64,000 bases of DNA from Planctomycetaceae bacterium. GTDB taxonomy: Bacteria > Planctomycetota > Planctomycetia > Pirellulales > Pirellulaceae. Under the pieces are notes generated by a model. The model was not told the DNA's origin. It saw only the letters and a program-made list of their open reading frames with translations, and did not search any database. Positions 55,121 to 64,000 of the stretch are shown here, one piece after another. Position numbers and translations under genes: made by a program. The first letter of the stretch is position 1. Each line of letters opens with the position of its first letter. Where the stretch lies: positions 20,879-84,878 of the forward strand of contig RECD01000145.1 of NCBI GenBank assembly GCA_007694185.1. Reading direction: 5' to 3'.

Positions 55121-58100
55121 ATGGCAACCGCTGGCCGGTTGCCCAAGAACCGTCAATCGCCTTCAGCGTCCTCGCAGGAGCTAGCCAAAGCCATGGATGG
55201 CCTTTTGATTACCCTTCGCTCGCATGTCGCCCGCTTGGCATTTGCGATCCTGCCGATGATCGTCCTGACGGCCCAGGCCGGAGCGGATGAGGCCCAGTGG
55301 ATTTGGGCCCACGGTGCCGAACTCGAGTCGGTTCCGGTCGGCGAAACGGCTTACTTCCGCAAACTGATCAACCTGCGGGTCGAAGCGGTGGGGGAGATCG
55401 AGATCGCGGCGGATGACACCTACGAGCTGTACGTCAACGGAACTCGGATCGGATCCGGCAAATCGTCGAAGAACCTCGACTTCTACGACGTCTCCGATCA
55501 ACTGGTCGTCGGCCGCAACGTGGTCGCCGTCCGCGCCCGAAACGCCGGCGGGAACACCGCCGCCCTGGTAGCGAGGGTCGGGATTCGCCCCCGCTCGGGA
55601 GGCCCATGGTTCACGTTCAGCACCGATCCGTCCTGGAAGACCACTCGCAGCCCCGAACCTACCTGGGAAACCGTCCTGTTCAACGACCAACTGTGGGGTG
55701 CCGCCCGATCGTTCGGCAACCTCGGCGAGACAGTCCCTTGGGATCTTCAGCCGACCGTGTCGAACGAAGTGGCGGTCGAAGAGTCGGAACGCTTCCAAGC
55801 CCCCAAGAACTTCAGCATCCGCAAGATCTTCAACGATAGCCAGGTCGGTTCGGTCATCGCGATGGCTTTCAACGAGTTCGGCCACATCATCGCCTCCCAA
55901 GAAAACGGCCCGCTGTTGCTGATGCATGACCGCGACGGCGACGGCATTCCGGACAGCGTCCGCGTCTACTGCGAAGCTGTGAAATCGTGCCAGGGCATCC
56001 TGCCGCTCAACGGCGAAGTCTTCGTGACCGGCGTCGGGCCGGAAGGATTGGGGCTCTACCGACTATCAGATCGCGATCGCAACGGGACCCTGGAAACGGT
56101 TCGCAAGATCGTCGATTTTGAGGGCCAGCCTGGGGAACACGGCCCCCACGGAGTGACACTCGGACCCGACGGGATGCTCTACGTGATCTGTGGAAACCAC
56201 ACCCAAGCCATCGCCAAACCGGGCCCCGGTACAACGCTGGTCGATCATTACGAAGGCGATCTGGTACCGCGGTACGAAGACCCAGGCGGTCATGCCCGGG
56301 GCATCAAGGCACCCGCCGGAACGGTCATTCGGACGAACATCGACGGGTCGACGGTCGAACGGATCGCCGGCGGATTGCGGAACGCTTACGACCTGGTGTT
56401 TCACCCCGAAGGCGGCCTGTTCGTTCACGACAGCGACATGGAAGCCGACATGGACACCGCCTGGTACCGGCCGACCGGCTTGTACGACATCACGGAAGCG
56501 GGCGAATACGGCTGGCGGAGCGGCTGGGCGCTATGGCCGGAATACTACGTCGACCGCTTGCCAATGATCCTGGATACCGGTCGCGGGAGCCCCACCGGCG
56601 GCGTCTGCTACGAACACTTCCGATTCCCCGTGCGTTACCACAACGCGATGTTTTTGGCCGACTGGTCCGAAGGCCGCATCTTGGCCGTGCGGCTGAAACC
56701 CAACGGGGCCGGGTACACGGCCGAGAGCGAAGTATTCGTCAAAGGACAACCGCTGAACATCACCGACTTGGACGTCGGCCCCGACGGTTCGCTCTACTTC
56801 TCGACCGGCGGTCGCGGTACCGGTGGCGGGATCTATCGCGTCGAATGGACCGGTTCAGTCCCCGAACGGATCGGCAACCTGGGCACCGGCGTCGCCCGGG
56901 CGATCCGCCAACCGCAACTGTTCTCCGCCTGGGGCCGTCAGCAGATCGCGGCGGTCAAGGGCGAATTGGGCGACCAATGGGGCGAACTGGTCGCTGGCGT
57001 CGCCTACAGCAACGACAACCCGTCCCACTATCGCACCCGAGCCCTCGACCTGATGCAACTGTTCGGGCCGATCCCGAGCGAGGACCTGCTGATCGAATTG
57101 TCATCCGCGCCGTCGGAAGCGGTTCGCGCCAAAGCGGCGTCGATGATGGGCCTCCATCCGGGACCGGAAAGCCGCCGGCAGTTGGAAAAGTTGCTCGACG
57201 ACCGCGAGCCTCGGGTTCGCCGGGCTACCTGCGAAGCGATCCTCCGCAGCCGCCAGTGGCCGGAGTCTGCGGACAGCCTGATCAAGATGCTCGGCGAACA
57301 AGACCGAACCCTCGCCTTCGTCGCCCGCCGGGTGCTAGAGCGGATGCCGACGGAACGGTGGAAATCGCAAGTATTGGCGGACGATGTCCCCAGAGTACGG
57401 ATTCTCGGCGGGCTGGCTTTGATCAACGCCGACCCGACGGAAGCGACGGCGATCGAAGTGCTGGCCGCCTGCAGCGAATTGATGACCGGCTTCCTCAGTG
57501 ATGCTGAGTTCGTCGACACGCTGCGGGTCTGCCAAGTCGCCCTGCATCGCGGCCAGATCGACCCCGATCGTGTCGCCACACTCCGCGAACAGATCGCCGA
57601 AGAGTTTCCGGCTGGCGATACCCGCATGAATCACGAACTGATCCGCCTGGCGGCCTACCTGGATGCCGACGGTGTCGCCGAGCGGGCGCTGACTTTCCTT
57701 AGCAGCGACGCCCCTCGCGCCGACCGCACCCTGGTGGCGATGTACATGCAGTTCATGTCGCACCAATGGTCAGCGGCGCAGCGATTCGAATTGTTGAAGT
57801 ATTACGAAGCGGCGTCGCTGGAATCCGATGCCGGATCGCTGGCCCTCTACCTGATGGCCGTGACCCGAGACTTCGCCAAGACTTTCTCGTCCGACGACGC
57901 CATCGCCGTCCTGGAACAGGGCAGCCATTGGCCCAACGCCGCCTTGGCGGCGATCTACCGCCTGCCCCAACCGGTCCCGTCAGACCTGGCCGAGACGCTC
58001 CGACAACTCGATCGCCGGATCGTCTCCCAGGGATTGAACAACGACGTTTTCAAGCGGCTCCGGACCGGCATCATCGCGTCCTTGGCGAGTTGCGGTGATG

Positions 58101-59008
58101 AACCTTCTTTGGAATACCTCCGGCAAATGTGGCGGAACGACCCCGAACGTCGGCAACTGATCGCGATGGCACTGGCTCAAAACCCAGAAGGCGAAAATTG
58201 GGATTACCTTGTACGCAGTCTGGGTGTGCTTGATGGCGAACCGGCGATGGAGGTCCTCCGTCAATTGCGGACGGTTCGCGTCGCCACGGATGACCCCGGC
58301 GCGCTCCGACAATTGATCCTGATCGGGCTGCGGGCCGAAACCGAAGGTCGCCCGATCGATGCCGTCGAGGACTTGCTCGTCCACTGGACCGGGATGGAAC
58401 GACCAGCCGATTCCGAGATCTCGATGGACCTCTGGCAGCGTTGGTACTCCCGCGTCTACCCCGACCGCCCCGTCGCGGAATTGCCCAGCGGCGACGAATC
58501 GAAGTGGGACCTGGATGACCTGGTCCGCTACATCGAGTCGGACGCGGGACGCCGTGGCGATGCCGAGCGGGGACATTCGATCTACGCCAAGGCTCAATGC
58601 GCCGCCTGCCACCGGTTCGGCAACCAAGGTGATTCGGTAGGACCCGATCTCACCGCGGTCGCCCGCCGCTTCACCCGCCGTGAAATCCTCGAATCGATCC
58701 TCTTCCCGGCGCACGTGATCAGCGACCAGTACATGAGCAAAAAGGTGCTGACCCTCGACGGCAAGGTTTACGTCGGCCTGGTCAACCAAGACGGGCGGGG
58801 CACACTCGCGATTCGCGACTCCCGCAACCAGATCACCCGGGTCGACGAGGCCGATGTCGATCAGGTGTTGCCCAACAACAGCAGCATCATGCCGGCCGGC
58901 TTGTTGGATGACTTGTCCTTAGGAGAAATCAGCGACCTGCTGGCCTACTTGGGCGTCCTGCCACCGCTCGAGATCGCCGACCGCGGCGACAACCCTCGCG
59001 GCCGCTGA
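55121..59008 (+). CDS. PVC-type composite exported protein: jelly-roll, propeller, HEAT repeats, CxxCH haem site
   Basis: 1295 residues. ATG 55121 has GGGAG seven bases upstream and gives a long signal peptide; ATG 55193 would give a shorter, more typical one ending at ADE. In order: a jelly-roll (about 55-195; YELYVNGTRIGSGKS), a beta-propeller (about 235-600) with GHARGIKAPAGTVIRTN and GLRNAYDLVFHPEG, helical HEAT-like repeats (about 640-1120), and a cytochrome c domain with C1160-x2-C1163-H1164 plus a possible axial Met (SIMPAGLL) near 1265. This is the planctomycete membrane-bound dehydrogenase-type protein, presumed to oxidise a sugar or alcohol. The substrate is unknown. Confidence 0.88.
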   Translation: MATAGRLPKNRQSPSASSQELAKAMDGLLITLRSHVARLAFAILPMIVLTAQAGADEAQWIWAHGAELESVPVGETAYFRKLINLRVEAVGEIEIAADDTYELYVNGTRIGSGKSSKNLDFYDVSDQLVVGRNVVAVRARNAGGNTAALVARVGIRPRSGGPWFTFSTDPSWKTTRSPEPTWETVLFNDQLWGAARSFGNLGETVPWDLQPTVSNEVAVEESERFQAPKNFSIRKIFNDSQVGSVIAMAFNEFGHIIASQENGPLLLMHDRDGDGIPDSVRVYCEAVKSCQGILPLNGEVFVTGVGPEGLGLYRLSDRDRNGTLETVRKIVDFEGQPGEHGPHGVTLGPDGMLYVICGNHTQAIAKPGPGTTLVDHYEGDLVPRYEDPGGHARGIKAPAGTVIRTNIDGSTVERIAGGLRNAYDLVFHPEGGLFVHDSDMEADMDTAWYRPTGLYDITEAGEYGWRSGWALWPEYYVDRLPMILDTGRGSPTGGVCYEHFRFPVRYHNAMFLADWSEGRILAVRLKPNGAGYTAESEVFVKGQPLNITDLDVGPDGSLYFSTGGRGTGGGIYRVEWTGSVPERIGNLGTGVARAIRQPQLFSAWGRQQIAAVKGELGDQWGELVAGVAYSNDNPSHYRTRALDLMQLFGPIPSEDLLIELSSAPSEAVRAKAASMMGLHPGPESRRQLEKLLDDREPRVRRATCEAILRSRQWPESADSLIKMLGEQDRTLAFVARRVLERMPTERWKSQVLADDVPRVRILGGLALINADPTEATAIEVLAACSELMTGFLSDAEFVDTLRVCQVALHRGQIDPDRVATLREQIAEEFPAGDTRMNHELIRLAAYLDADGVAERALTFLSSDAPRADRTLVAMYMQFMSHQWSAAQRFELLKYYEAASLESDAGSLALYLMAVTRDFAKTFSSDDAIAVLEQGSHWPNAALAAIYRLPQPVPSDLAETLRQLDRRIVSQGLNNDVFKRLRTGIIASLASCGDEPSLEYLRQMWRNDPERRQLIAMALAQNPEGENWDYLVRSLGVLDGEPAMEVLRQLRTVRVATDDPGALRQLILIGLRAETEGRPIDAVEDLLVHWTGMERPADSEISMDLWQRWYSRVYPDRPVAELPSGDESKWDLDDLVRYIESDAGRRGDAERGHSIYAKAQCAACHRFGNQGDSVGPDLTAVARRFTRREILESILFPAHVISDQYMSKKVLTLDGKVYVGLVNQDGRGTLAIRDSRNQITRVDEADVDQVLPNNSSIMPAGLLDDLSLGEISDLLAYLGVLPPLEIADRGDNPRGR

Positions 59009-59026
59009 TTTCAGGAAAAGTCGCTC

Positions 59027-59854
59027 ATGAGATGCTTGCTCCTCCCGCTGATCGCGATGACGGCGGCCTTGGGCTGTGCCAATTGGCACAGCGAAGCGCC
59101 GTCGCGGGCGCTCGAGCGCGGCCTGCCGCCGCCCAGGCGTGAGTCGGGTACGGCGGTGCTCGAGATCGCCTTCGTGTCGCTCAAGCCCGAGCCGCACGAA
59201 GTCGACCTGTGGCAACAGGTCGACCAAACCATCATCCCGACCGACCTGCGACACGAATGGGAACGCAACGGTTTGAGAATCGGAAGGGTGCAAAAACCAG
59301 CCGACTTTTCCGAATTGCTCGGTAAAATTCGCCGCCGACCGGACGGCGCCGACACGGCGATGGAAGCATCCGACGTGCTGTCCGACCTGTCCCATCAGGC
59401 CCGTCGGATCACCTGCCGGATCGGAAAACGCTACGAATTGCCGGTGCGACAACCGACGCCGACGGAGCAGACCGTTTTGATCCGCCTCCGGGAACAGACC
59501 GTCGGCCGCTCGCTGTCCCGCGCCCAGCCGCTGTTCGCCCTCCGTTCCACCGCGGTCGATCCGCATTCGATCCGACTCAGCCTGAGGCCCGAAATCCAGC
59601 ATGGGGAAATGCGGCAAACCTGGGTCGGCAGCGATTCAGCCCTACGATTGGATAGCCGCCGCGATTCCTGGAATATCGACGAACTGGCGACCGAGGTTCG
59701 GCTGGAAAAAAATTCGATCCTGATCGCCGGCGGATTCGACCCGCCTCGTGGCTTGGGACAATGGATGTTCACCGGACTGACCGCCGAAGGGGATGACGAC
59801 CGCGTGGTGATGGTGATTCGGGTCGCCGAACTCCCCGATCAGATCCTACCCTGA
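59027..59854 (+). CDS. Exported lipoprotein of unknown function
   Basis: 275 residues from ATG 59027, with AGGAAA nearby. A short signal ends in TAALGC, a good lipobox with Cys17. The mature chain is polar with alternating strands and a final strand pair VVMVIRVAEL. No known family. It lies 18 bases after the PVC protein, so it may be its co-transcribed partner in the envelope. Confidence 0.7.
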   Translation: MRCLLLPLIAMTAALGCANWHSEAPSRALERGLPPPRRESGTAVLEIAFVSLKPEPHEVDLWQQVDQTIIPTDLRHEWERNGLRIGRVQKPADFSELLGKIRRRPDGADTAMEASDVLSDLSHQARRITCRIGKRYELPVRQPTPTEQTVLIRLREQTVGRSLSRAQPLFALRSTAVDPHSIRLSLRPEIQHGEMRQTWVGSDSALRLDSRRDSWNIDELATEVRLEKNSILIAGGFDPPRGLGQWMFTGLTAEGDDDRVVMVIRVAELPDQILP

Positions 59855-59938
59855 ACGGGACGGTTGACTCGCGTCCCCCGACGCCCGACCCGCCTTTCGT
59901 TTCGCGAACCCCAACAGCCCCCGACCCCAGCGGACCCG

Positions 59939-60976
59939 ATGCTCGTTCTGGTAACCGGATGCGGCGGATTCCTCGGGCGTCACATCGTCAGCCAACTGCT
60001 CGGCCGCGGCGATCAGGTTCGCGGATTGGCCCGTGGCGAATATCCCGAATTGACCCGGCAAGGCGTCGACATCCGGCGAGCCGATATCACCGATCCCGAC
60101 GCAGTAGCCGCAGCCTGCGCGGGCGTCGATGCCGTGATTCACTGCGCGGCCATCGCCGGCATTTGGGGCCCTTGGCAGCGGTACCACTCGATCAACACCC
60201 TCGGTACCCAACACGTGATCGATGCCTGCCGCCGCCACGGCGTGCCGATCTTGGTCCATTGCAGCAGCCCCAGCGTGACGTTCGACGGCAGCGACCAATC
60301 GGGGATCGACGAATCGGTCCCCTACCCGGCCCGGCACCTCTGCCATTATTCCCATACCAAAGCGTTAGCCGAACAGGCCGTGCTGGCGGCGCACGAACCG
60401 GGCAAACTGCACACGGCGGCATTGCGTCCCCACCTGATCTGGGGCGAGGCTGATCCCCACCTGTTCCCCCGCCTGATCGACCGCGCCCGACGAGGCCGGC
60501 TGCGGATCGTCGGCGACGGCGAAAACCGGATCGACACCGTCCATGTCGAAAACGCCGCCGCCGCGCACCTCAACGCCCTGGACCACCTGAAGGCCCCCGC
60601 ACCTCCCGGGGGTGGCCGCGCGTTCTTCATCACCCAGGACGAACCGGTCCGCTGCTGGGACTGGATCGCGCAAGTCTTGGCGATCGCCGGCGTTCCCGCA
60701 CCCACGCGGCGAATCGGGCTGGCGACGGCCTGGCGGGTCGGTGCGACGCTCGAAGCGGTCTACCGCTTGGCCGGCATCCGCAGCGAACCGCCCATGACTC
60801 GCTTCCTGGCCGCCCAACTGGCTCGCGATCATTACTTTGACATCTCCGCAGCGAAGCATCTGCTCGGCTACGAACCGCGCATTTCGACCGCCCAAGGGCT
60901 GCAAGGACTGCGACAGGCCTGGGCCGGCTCGGGGGACGGCGACGGTTCGAAAACCGATCCGGCAGGTGGGCCGTAA
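59939..60976 (+). CDS. NAD-dependent epimerase/dehydratase, 3-beta-HSD-like
   Basis: 345 residues from ATG 59939. N-terminal Rossmann loop LVTGCGGFLGRHIV, ADITDPDAV, then the catalytic Tyr-x3-Lys in HYSHTKALAE and RPHLIWGEADP. The extended SDR pattern with a 3-beta-hydroxysteroid or sugar-nucleotide epimerase style. No signal peptide. The last 20 residues are Gly/Ser/Asp-rich tail. Substrate not predictable. Confidence 0.9.
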   Translation: MLVLVTGCGGFLGRHIVSQLLGRGDQVRGLARGEYPELTRQGVDIRRADITDPDAVAAACAGVDAVIHCAAIAGIWGPWQRYHSINTLGTQHVIDACRRHGVPILVHCSSPSVTFDGSDQSGIDESVPYPARHLCHYSHTKALAEQAVLAAHEPGKLHTAALRPHLIWGEADPHLFPRLIDRARRGRLRIVGDGENRIDTVHVENAAAAHLNALDHLKAPAPPGGGRAFFITQDEPVRCWDWIAQVLAIAGVPAPTRRIGLATAWRVGATLEAVYRLAGIRSEPPMTRFLAAQLARDHYFDISAAKHLLGYEPRISTAQGLQGLRQAWAGSGDGDGSKTDPAGGP

Positions 60977-61130
60977 CACCTCCCGGGTCGCCCCGCCCGA
61001 CCCATTCGGGCTTCCTCCAGGGCCGGTCCGAGCGAACCTGCAGCCCCCCGACATATCGAGCTTTCGGACCGCCTCTGCTACAACGGTGGGTTGACGAGTC
61101 CATCCCCCTTCGGCACTCCCGGCAGACCTC

Positions 61131-61982
61131 ATGAACGCCCCTTCCGCGACCGGCCCCTCCCGCTCCGCACCGCCCCCCAATTCCCTGACCCCCGAAAACG
61201 GCTGGCATTGCGGACACTATTTCTATCGCTTCGGTGATCGCGGATTGCTCCAGGACGAGGCCAAGGCGGCGTTGACCGCCGCCTTGAACCCGGCCGCAGC
61301 CGAGCGTCCGGAACGGTTGCAGAGCTACATCGTGACCGGCCACAAAGCCGACTTCGGCGTGATGGTCATGGACCCCGACCCGCTGAAGGTCAACGCGGTG
61401 CATCAAGCGGTCCTTTCTTCCGCCCCGAACGGGGCGATCGAGCCAACTTGGTCGTTCGTCTCGCTGAGTGAGATCAGCGAATACGTGCCGTCGGAGGACC
61501 GCTTTCGCGAAAATCTGATCCGAGAAGGCATGGCGCCCGGATCGGACGAACTCGAAGCCCGCGTCCGCGGATACGCCGAACGGTTGCCGCTGATGAATCA
61601 CCAACGGATCAAGCCCGAGTTCCCGGACTGGCCCGCCGCCTGCTTCTACCCGATGAACAAAAGCCGCGTCGTCGGCGCGAATTGGTTCACGACACCCTTC
61701 TCCCACCGCCGGGAACTGATGGCGGAACATGCCCGCAGCGGGATTGCCTTCGCGGGCCGGGTCAGTCAACTCATCACGGTCGGCGTCGGCCTGGATGACT
61801 GGGAATGGATGGTGACGCTGTGGGCCCGCAACCCGCAATACCTCAAGGACATCGTCTACGCGATGCGGTTCGACGAAGCGAGCGCGAAGTACGCAGAATT
61901 CGGGCCGTTCTATACCGGCTACCGCGCCGGGGTCGATGAGATCCTCCGCCACTGCCGCCTGGCAGACACACCCGCATCCTGA
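61131..61982 (+). CDS. hemQ: Coproheme decarboxylase (HemQ, chlorite dismutase family)
   Basis: 283 residues from ATG 61131. The family motif ACFYPMNKSR (Tyr173, Lys177) is intact, and the proximal haem ligand is probably His200 in LMAEHARSGIAF. HemQ turns coproheme III into haem b in the coproporphyrin-dependent pathway. A true chlorite dismutase or a related peroxidase cannot be fully excluded, but the YPMNK motif and length favour HemQ. An N-terminal extension of about 20 residues is polar. Confidence 0.88.
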   Translation: MNAPSATGPSRSAPPPNSLTPENGWHCGHYFYRFGDRGLLQDEAKAALTAALNPAAAERPERLQSYIVTGHKADFGVMVMDPDPLKVNAVHQAVLSSAPNGAIEPTWSFVSLSEISEYVPSEDRFRENLIREGMAPGSDELEARVRGYAERLPLMNHQRIKPEFPDWPAACFYPMNKSRVVGANWFTTPFSHRRELMAEHARSGIAFAGRVSQLITVGVGLDDWEWMVTLWARNPQYLKDIVYAMRFDEASAKYAEFGPFYTGYRAGVDEILRHCRLADTPAS

Positions 61983-62027
61983 TCCCGACGCCCTACTTCT
62001 TCATCCTCTTCCCGGTCGCAACCCAGC

Positions 62028-62849
62028 ATGAAGTCCTCGCTCACCGTCAGCCTCGTGGAAGAAGCCCGTGGCGGTCCGTTCGTCCTGTGGGAGTCGTTGC
62101 CGACGGCGATCGCCAAAACGGCCCGACTCGGTTTCGACGCCATCGAGATCTTTCCGCCATCGCCCGATGCGATCCGCGAGGTTCCGCTGAAGCAGCTTTT
62201 GGCCGATCATGGGCTCGCCCTCGCCGCCGTTGGGACCGGAGCCGGGTGGGTCAAACATCGGCTCAGTCTCGCGGACCCCGACCCCGCCGTGCGGACCCGG
62301 GCGGTCGACTTCGTCCGGTCGATCATCGACGTGGCCGCCGAACTGGGAGCGTCCGCGATCATCGGCTCGATGCAGGGACGTTCCGGAAACGGCGTCTCCC
62401 GAGAAGCCTCGCGAGATCACCTGATCGATTCGCTCGGCCGCTGTGCCCGGGCCGCCGCGGAGCAAACTCCCCTGCTCTATGAACCGCTGAATCGCTACGA
62501 AACCGACCAAGCCTGCACGTTGGCCGACGGCGCGGCGCTGCTGGGCCAACTGGAATCCGGCCTGCCCGTCCGCCTGCTCGCCGACCTGTTCCACATGGGT
62601 ATCGAGGAGACCGACGTCGCCGCGGCGATCCGCGCCCACGGTGACAGCATCGGCCACGTCCATTTCGTCGACTCCAACCGTCGCCCTGTCGGCTGCGGGC
62701 ATACCGACTTCGGACCGATCGTGCGGGCCCTTCGCGAAGTCGGATATCAGGGATATCTTTCTGCAGAAGCCTTCCCCTACCCCGATTCGGACGCCGCCGC
62801 CGCCCAGACGATCCGCGCCCATCAGTACTGGGTAGGTGCGTCTGCGTGA
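62028..62849 (+). CDS. Sugar phosphate isomerase/epimerase (TIM barrel)
   Basis: 273 residues from ATG 62028. Xylose-isomerase-like TIM-barrel pattern with metal ligands Glu (YEPLNRYETD), Asp (LADLFHMGIEE), His (GHVHFVDSNRRPVG) and Glu (SAEAFPYP). Resembles tagatose-3-epimerase and hydroxypyruvate-isomerase-like enzymes. Near the end of a rightward row with RbsD/FucU; possibly related sugar use. Confidence 0.88.
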   Translation: MKSSLTVSLVEEARGGPFVLWESLPTAIAKTARLGFDAIEIFPPSPDAIREVPLKQLLADHGLALAAVGTGAGWVKHRLSLADPDPAVRTRAVDFVRSIIDVAAELGASAIIGSMQGRSGNGVSREASRDHLIDSLGRCARAAAEQTPLLYEPLNRYETDQACTLADGAALLGQLESGLPVRLLADLFHMGIEETDVAAAIRAHGDSIGHVHFVDSNRRPVGCGHTDFGPIVRALREVGYQGYLSAEAFPYPDSDAAAAQTIRAHQYWVGASA

Positions 62850-62916
62850 GAAAGGCAGAGCTTCACAACCGATCCACCTCATCCCTTCGCGACCAGGGCC
62901 CCTCGGGGTACCGAAC

Positions 62917-63369
62917 ATGCTGCGACACCAACTGATCCATCCGCAAATCAGCGGCATCCTAGCCGCCGCCGGTCATCACGCGACGATCCTGATCGCCGAC
63001 GGCAACTACCCGGCATCGTCCAAGCGAGGACCGCGAGCGGAACTCGTATCGCTGAATCTGATGCCCGGCGTGGTGACCTGCGATCAGGTGCTCCAAGCGA
63101 TCCTTTCGGCCGTTCCGATCGAACAGATCCGGACGATGCAGCCCGAAACCGATGGCCCCTACGCGATCCCTGGCGACCCACCGGTGTGGACCGAATATCG
63201 CCGATCGATCGCCCAAGCCGGGCTCGATCTGACGTTGGAACCGATCGAAAAATGGGCGTTTTATGAGGCGGTCACCACCGCCGATCACGTGCTGACGGTC
63301 CAAACGGCCGACCAGCAACGGTACGCGAACCTGCTGTTATCCATCGGCGTGCGGATGGACGGGACGTGA
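62917..63369 (+). CDS. RbsD/FucU-family sugar mutarotase
   Basis: 150 residues from ATG 62917. The family start HQLIHPQISGILAAAGHHATILIADGNYP carries the catalytic His20 and Asp28; the C-terminal half contains AFYEAVTTADHVLTVQT, more like FucU than RbsD. The enzyme equilibrates alpha and beta anomers of fucose or the pyranose/furanose forms of ribose. Its stop overlaps the start of rnhA in GTGA. The frame is open upstream to 62836, but homologues begin at this Met. Confidence 0.9.
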   Translation: MLRHQLIHPQISGILAAAGHHATILIADGNYPASSKRGPRAELVSLNLMPGVVTCDQVLQAILSAVPIEQIRTMQPETDGPYAIPGDPPVWTEYRRSIAQAGLDLTLEPIEKWAFYEAVTTADHVLTVQTADQQRYANLLLSIGVRMDGT

Positions 63370-63821
63370 AGGAAGTCGACCTCTACACCGACGGCGCTTG
63401 CAGCGGCAACCCGGGACCGGGGGGCTGGGCGTTCATCCTTCGCTGCCCGCGAACCGGCAAGGAATTGCAGATGGCCGACGGGGTCGCCCAGACCACCAAC
63501 AACCAGATGGAGCTGATGGCGGTGATCCGTGGTCTCGAAGTGCTCAAGGAGCCCTGCGAGGTGACCCTGCATGCCGACAGCACCTACGTCGGGCAAGGCT
63601 TGTCTGAGTGGATGGCCGGCTGGAAGCGCAACGGTTGGCGGCGGAAGTCGCAAGGCAAGTTCGTGGAACTCAAGAATGCCGACCTCTGGCGACGCCTGGA
63701 CGAACTGCTGCAGCGGCACAAGCTCCGTTTTTCTCACGTCAAAGGGCATGCGGGGCACGTCGAGAACGAACGCTGCGACCAATTGGCGGTCGAAGCCTAC
63801 CAACGATTCTTGAAAAAGTGA
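63366..63821 (+). CDS. rnhA: Ribonuclease HI
   Basis: 151 residues starting at GTG 63366, which overlaps the FucU stop. Catalytic residues are as in E. coli RNase HI: Asp9 (YTDGACSGNPGPGG), Glu49 (TTNNQMELMA), Asp71 (LHADSTYV), His128 (VKGHAGH) and Asp138 (CDQLA). It removes the RNA strand of RNA-DNA hybrids. The basic handle helix WMAGWKRNGWRRKS is present. tRNA-Leu follows after 76 bases. Confidence 0.96.
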   Translation: MKEVDLYTDGACSGNPGPGGWAFILRCPRTGKELQMADGVAQTTNNQMELMAVIRGLEVLKEPCEVTLHADSTYVGQGLSEWMAGWKRNGWRRKSQGKFVELKNADLWRRLDELLQRHKLRFSHVKGHAGHVENERCDQLAVEAYQRFLKK

Positions 63822-63897
63822 AAAAACGGGCGGTGCCACCCGGGTCCCGTTGACGGTTCGTCCGGTTTTTGGAACGATACCGCAACTGCAGAGATAA

Positions 63898-63981
<84 letters not shown>

Positions 63982-64000
63982 CTGGCCTTGCCGATCGAGA

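Noticed and set aside
55093..55121. TTGACA as promoter for the PVC protein at ATG 55121
   Set aside because: With normal spacing the -10 box would overlap that ATG and is a poor match.
60630..61952. Leftward open frame (440 codons) opposite the epimerase and hemQ genes
   Set aside because: Overlaps two strongly recognisable rightward genes and has no motifs.

Overview
The window looks like a GC-rich chromosome segment from a planctomycete, most likely near Pirellulales/Rhodopirellula. This is inferred from gene content: a BBP7-type outer-membrane barrel, a PVC-type protein combining a beta-propeller with a CxxCH haem site, DUF1080 and FG-GAP secreted proteins, a MoxR/DUF58/BatA-VWA operon, a large transmembrane Ser/Thr kinase and many long secreted proteins of unknown role. 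Genes lie on both strands, many are joined by 1-4 bp stop/start overlaps, and I see no insertion sequence, prophage, CRISPR array or rRNA.

Region by region. 1-2.9 kb (minus): an ExbB/TolQ-like plus ExbD/TolR-like proton-channel pair, the second cut by the window edge. 3.2-6.4 kb (plus): a small secreted protein, a membrane-anchored HTH protein and an NHL beta-propeller. 6.5-8.8 kb (minus): M19 dipeptidase and an acetyltransferase. 8.8-13.9 kb: a SpoU rRNA/tRNA methyltransferase, a secreted protein with a pilus/secretin N-domain-like plus BON-like C-terminus, a BBP7 barrel, and a PH-domain membrane protein. 14.1-18.1 kb: nrdR, aspC-like aminotransferase, GMC oxidoreductase and an F420-reductase-like protein that overlaps it tail to tail.

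18.2-31.6 kb (minus) is the most striking block: MoxR ATPase, DUF58, BatA/VWA, a 1255-residue coiled-coil membrane protein, a second VWA/GATase-like membrane protein and a C13/caspase-like protein whose nucleophile position reads Ser instead of Cys, followed by an LptF/G-like permease. 31.7-39.1 kb: RadC with an added N-terminal domain, a Pro/Gly/Ser-rich probable lipoprotein, a beta-barrel-like protein, YgiQ radical SAM, and two exported Cys-rich proteins, one a repeat protein resembling a secreted metallothionein. 39.2-47 kb (plus): transmembrane kinase, small cytochrome-like protein, DUF1080 protein, YhaM-like nuclease, queC, a membrane protein and the EfpL/YeiP-type EF-P paralogue.

47-54.8 kb (minus): a TsaC/Sua5 + low-molecular-weight phosphatase fusion, rpiB and holB joined by TGATG overlaps (a condensed version of the Bacillus ywlC-ywlE-ywlF neighbourhood), then MazG, an FG-GAP protein, a sulfatase-fold protein lacking the usual metal ligands, and gltD. 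55.1-64 kb (plus): a composite PVC haem-binding protein, a lipoprotein, an epimerase, hemQ, a sugar isomerase, RbsD/FucU, rnhA and tRNA-Leu(GAG).

Best candidates for new biology: the predicted arginine-phosphatase fusion, the Cys-to-Ser C13-like protein ending the MoxR/VWA operon, and the exported Cys-rich repeat protein. All functional calls come from reading motifs by eye; no database search was possible.
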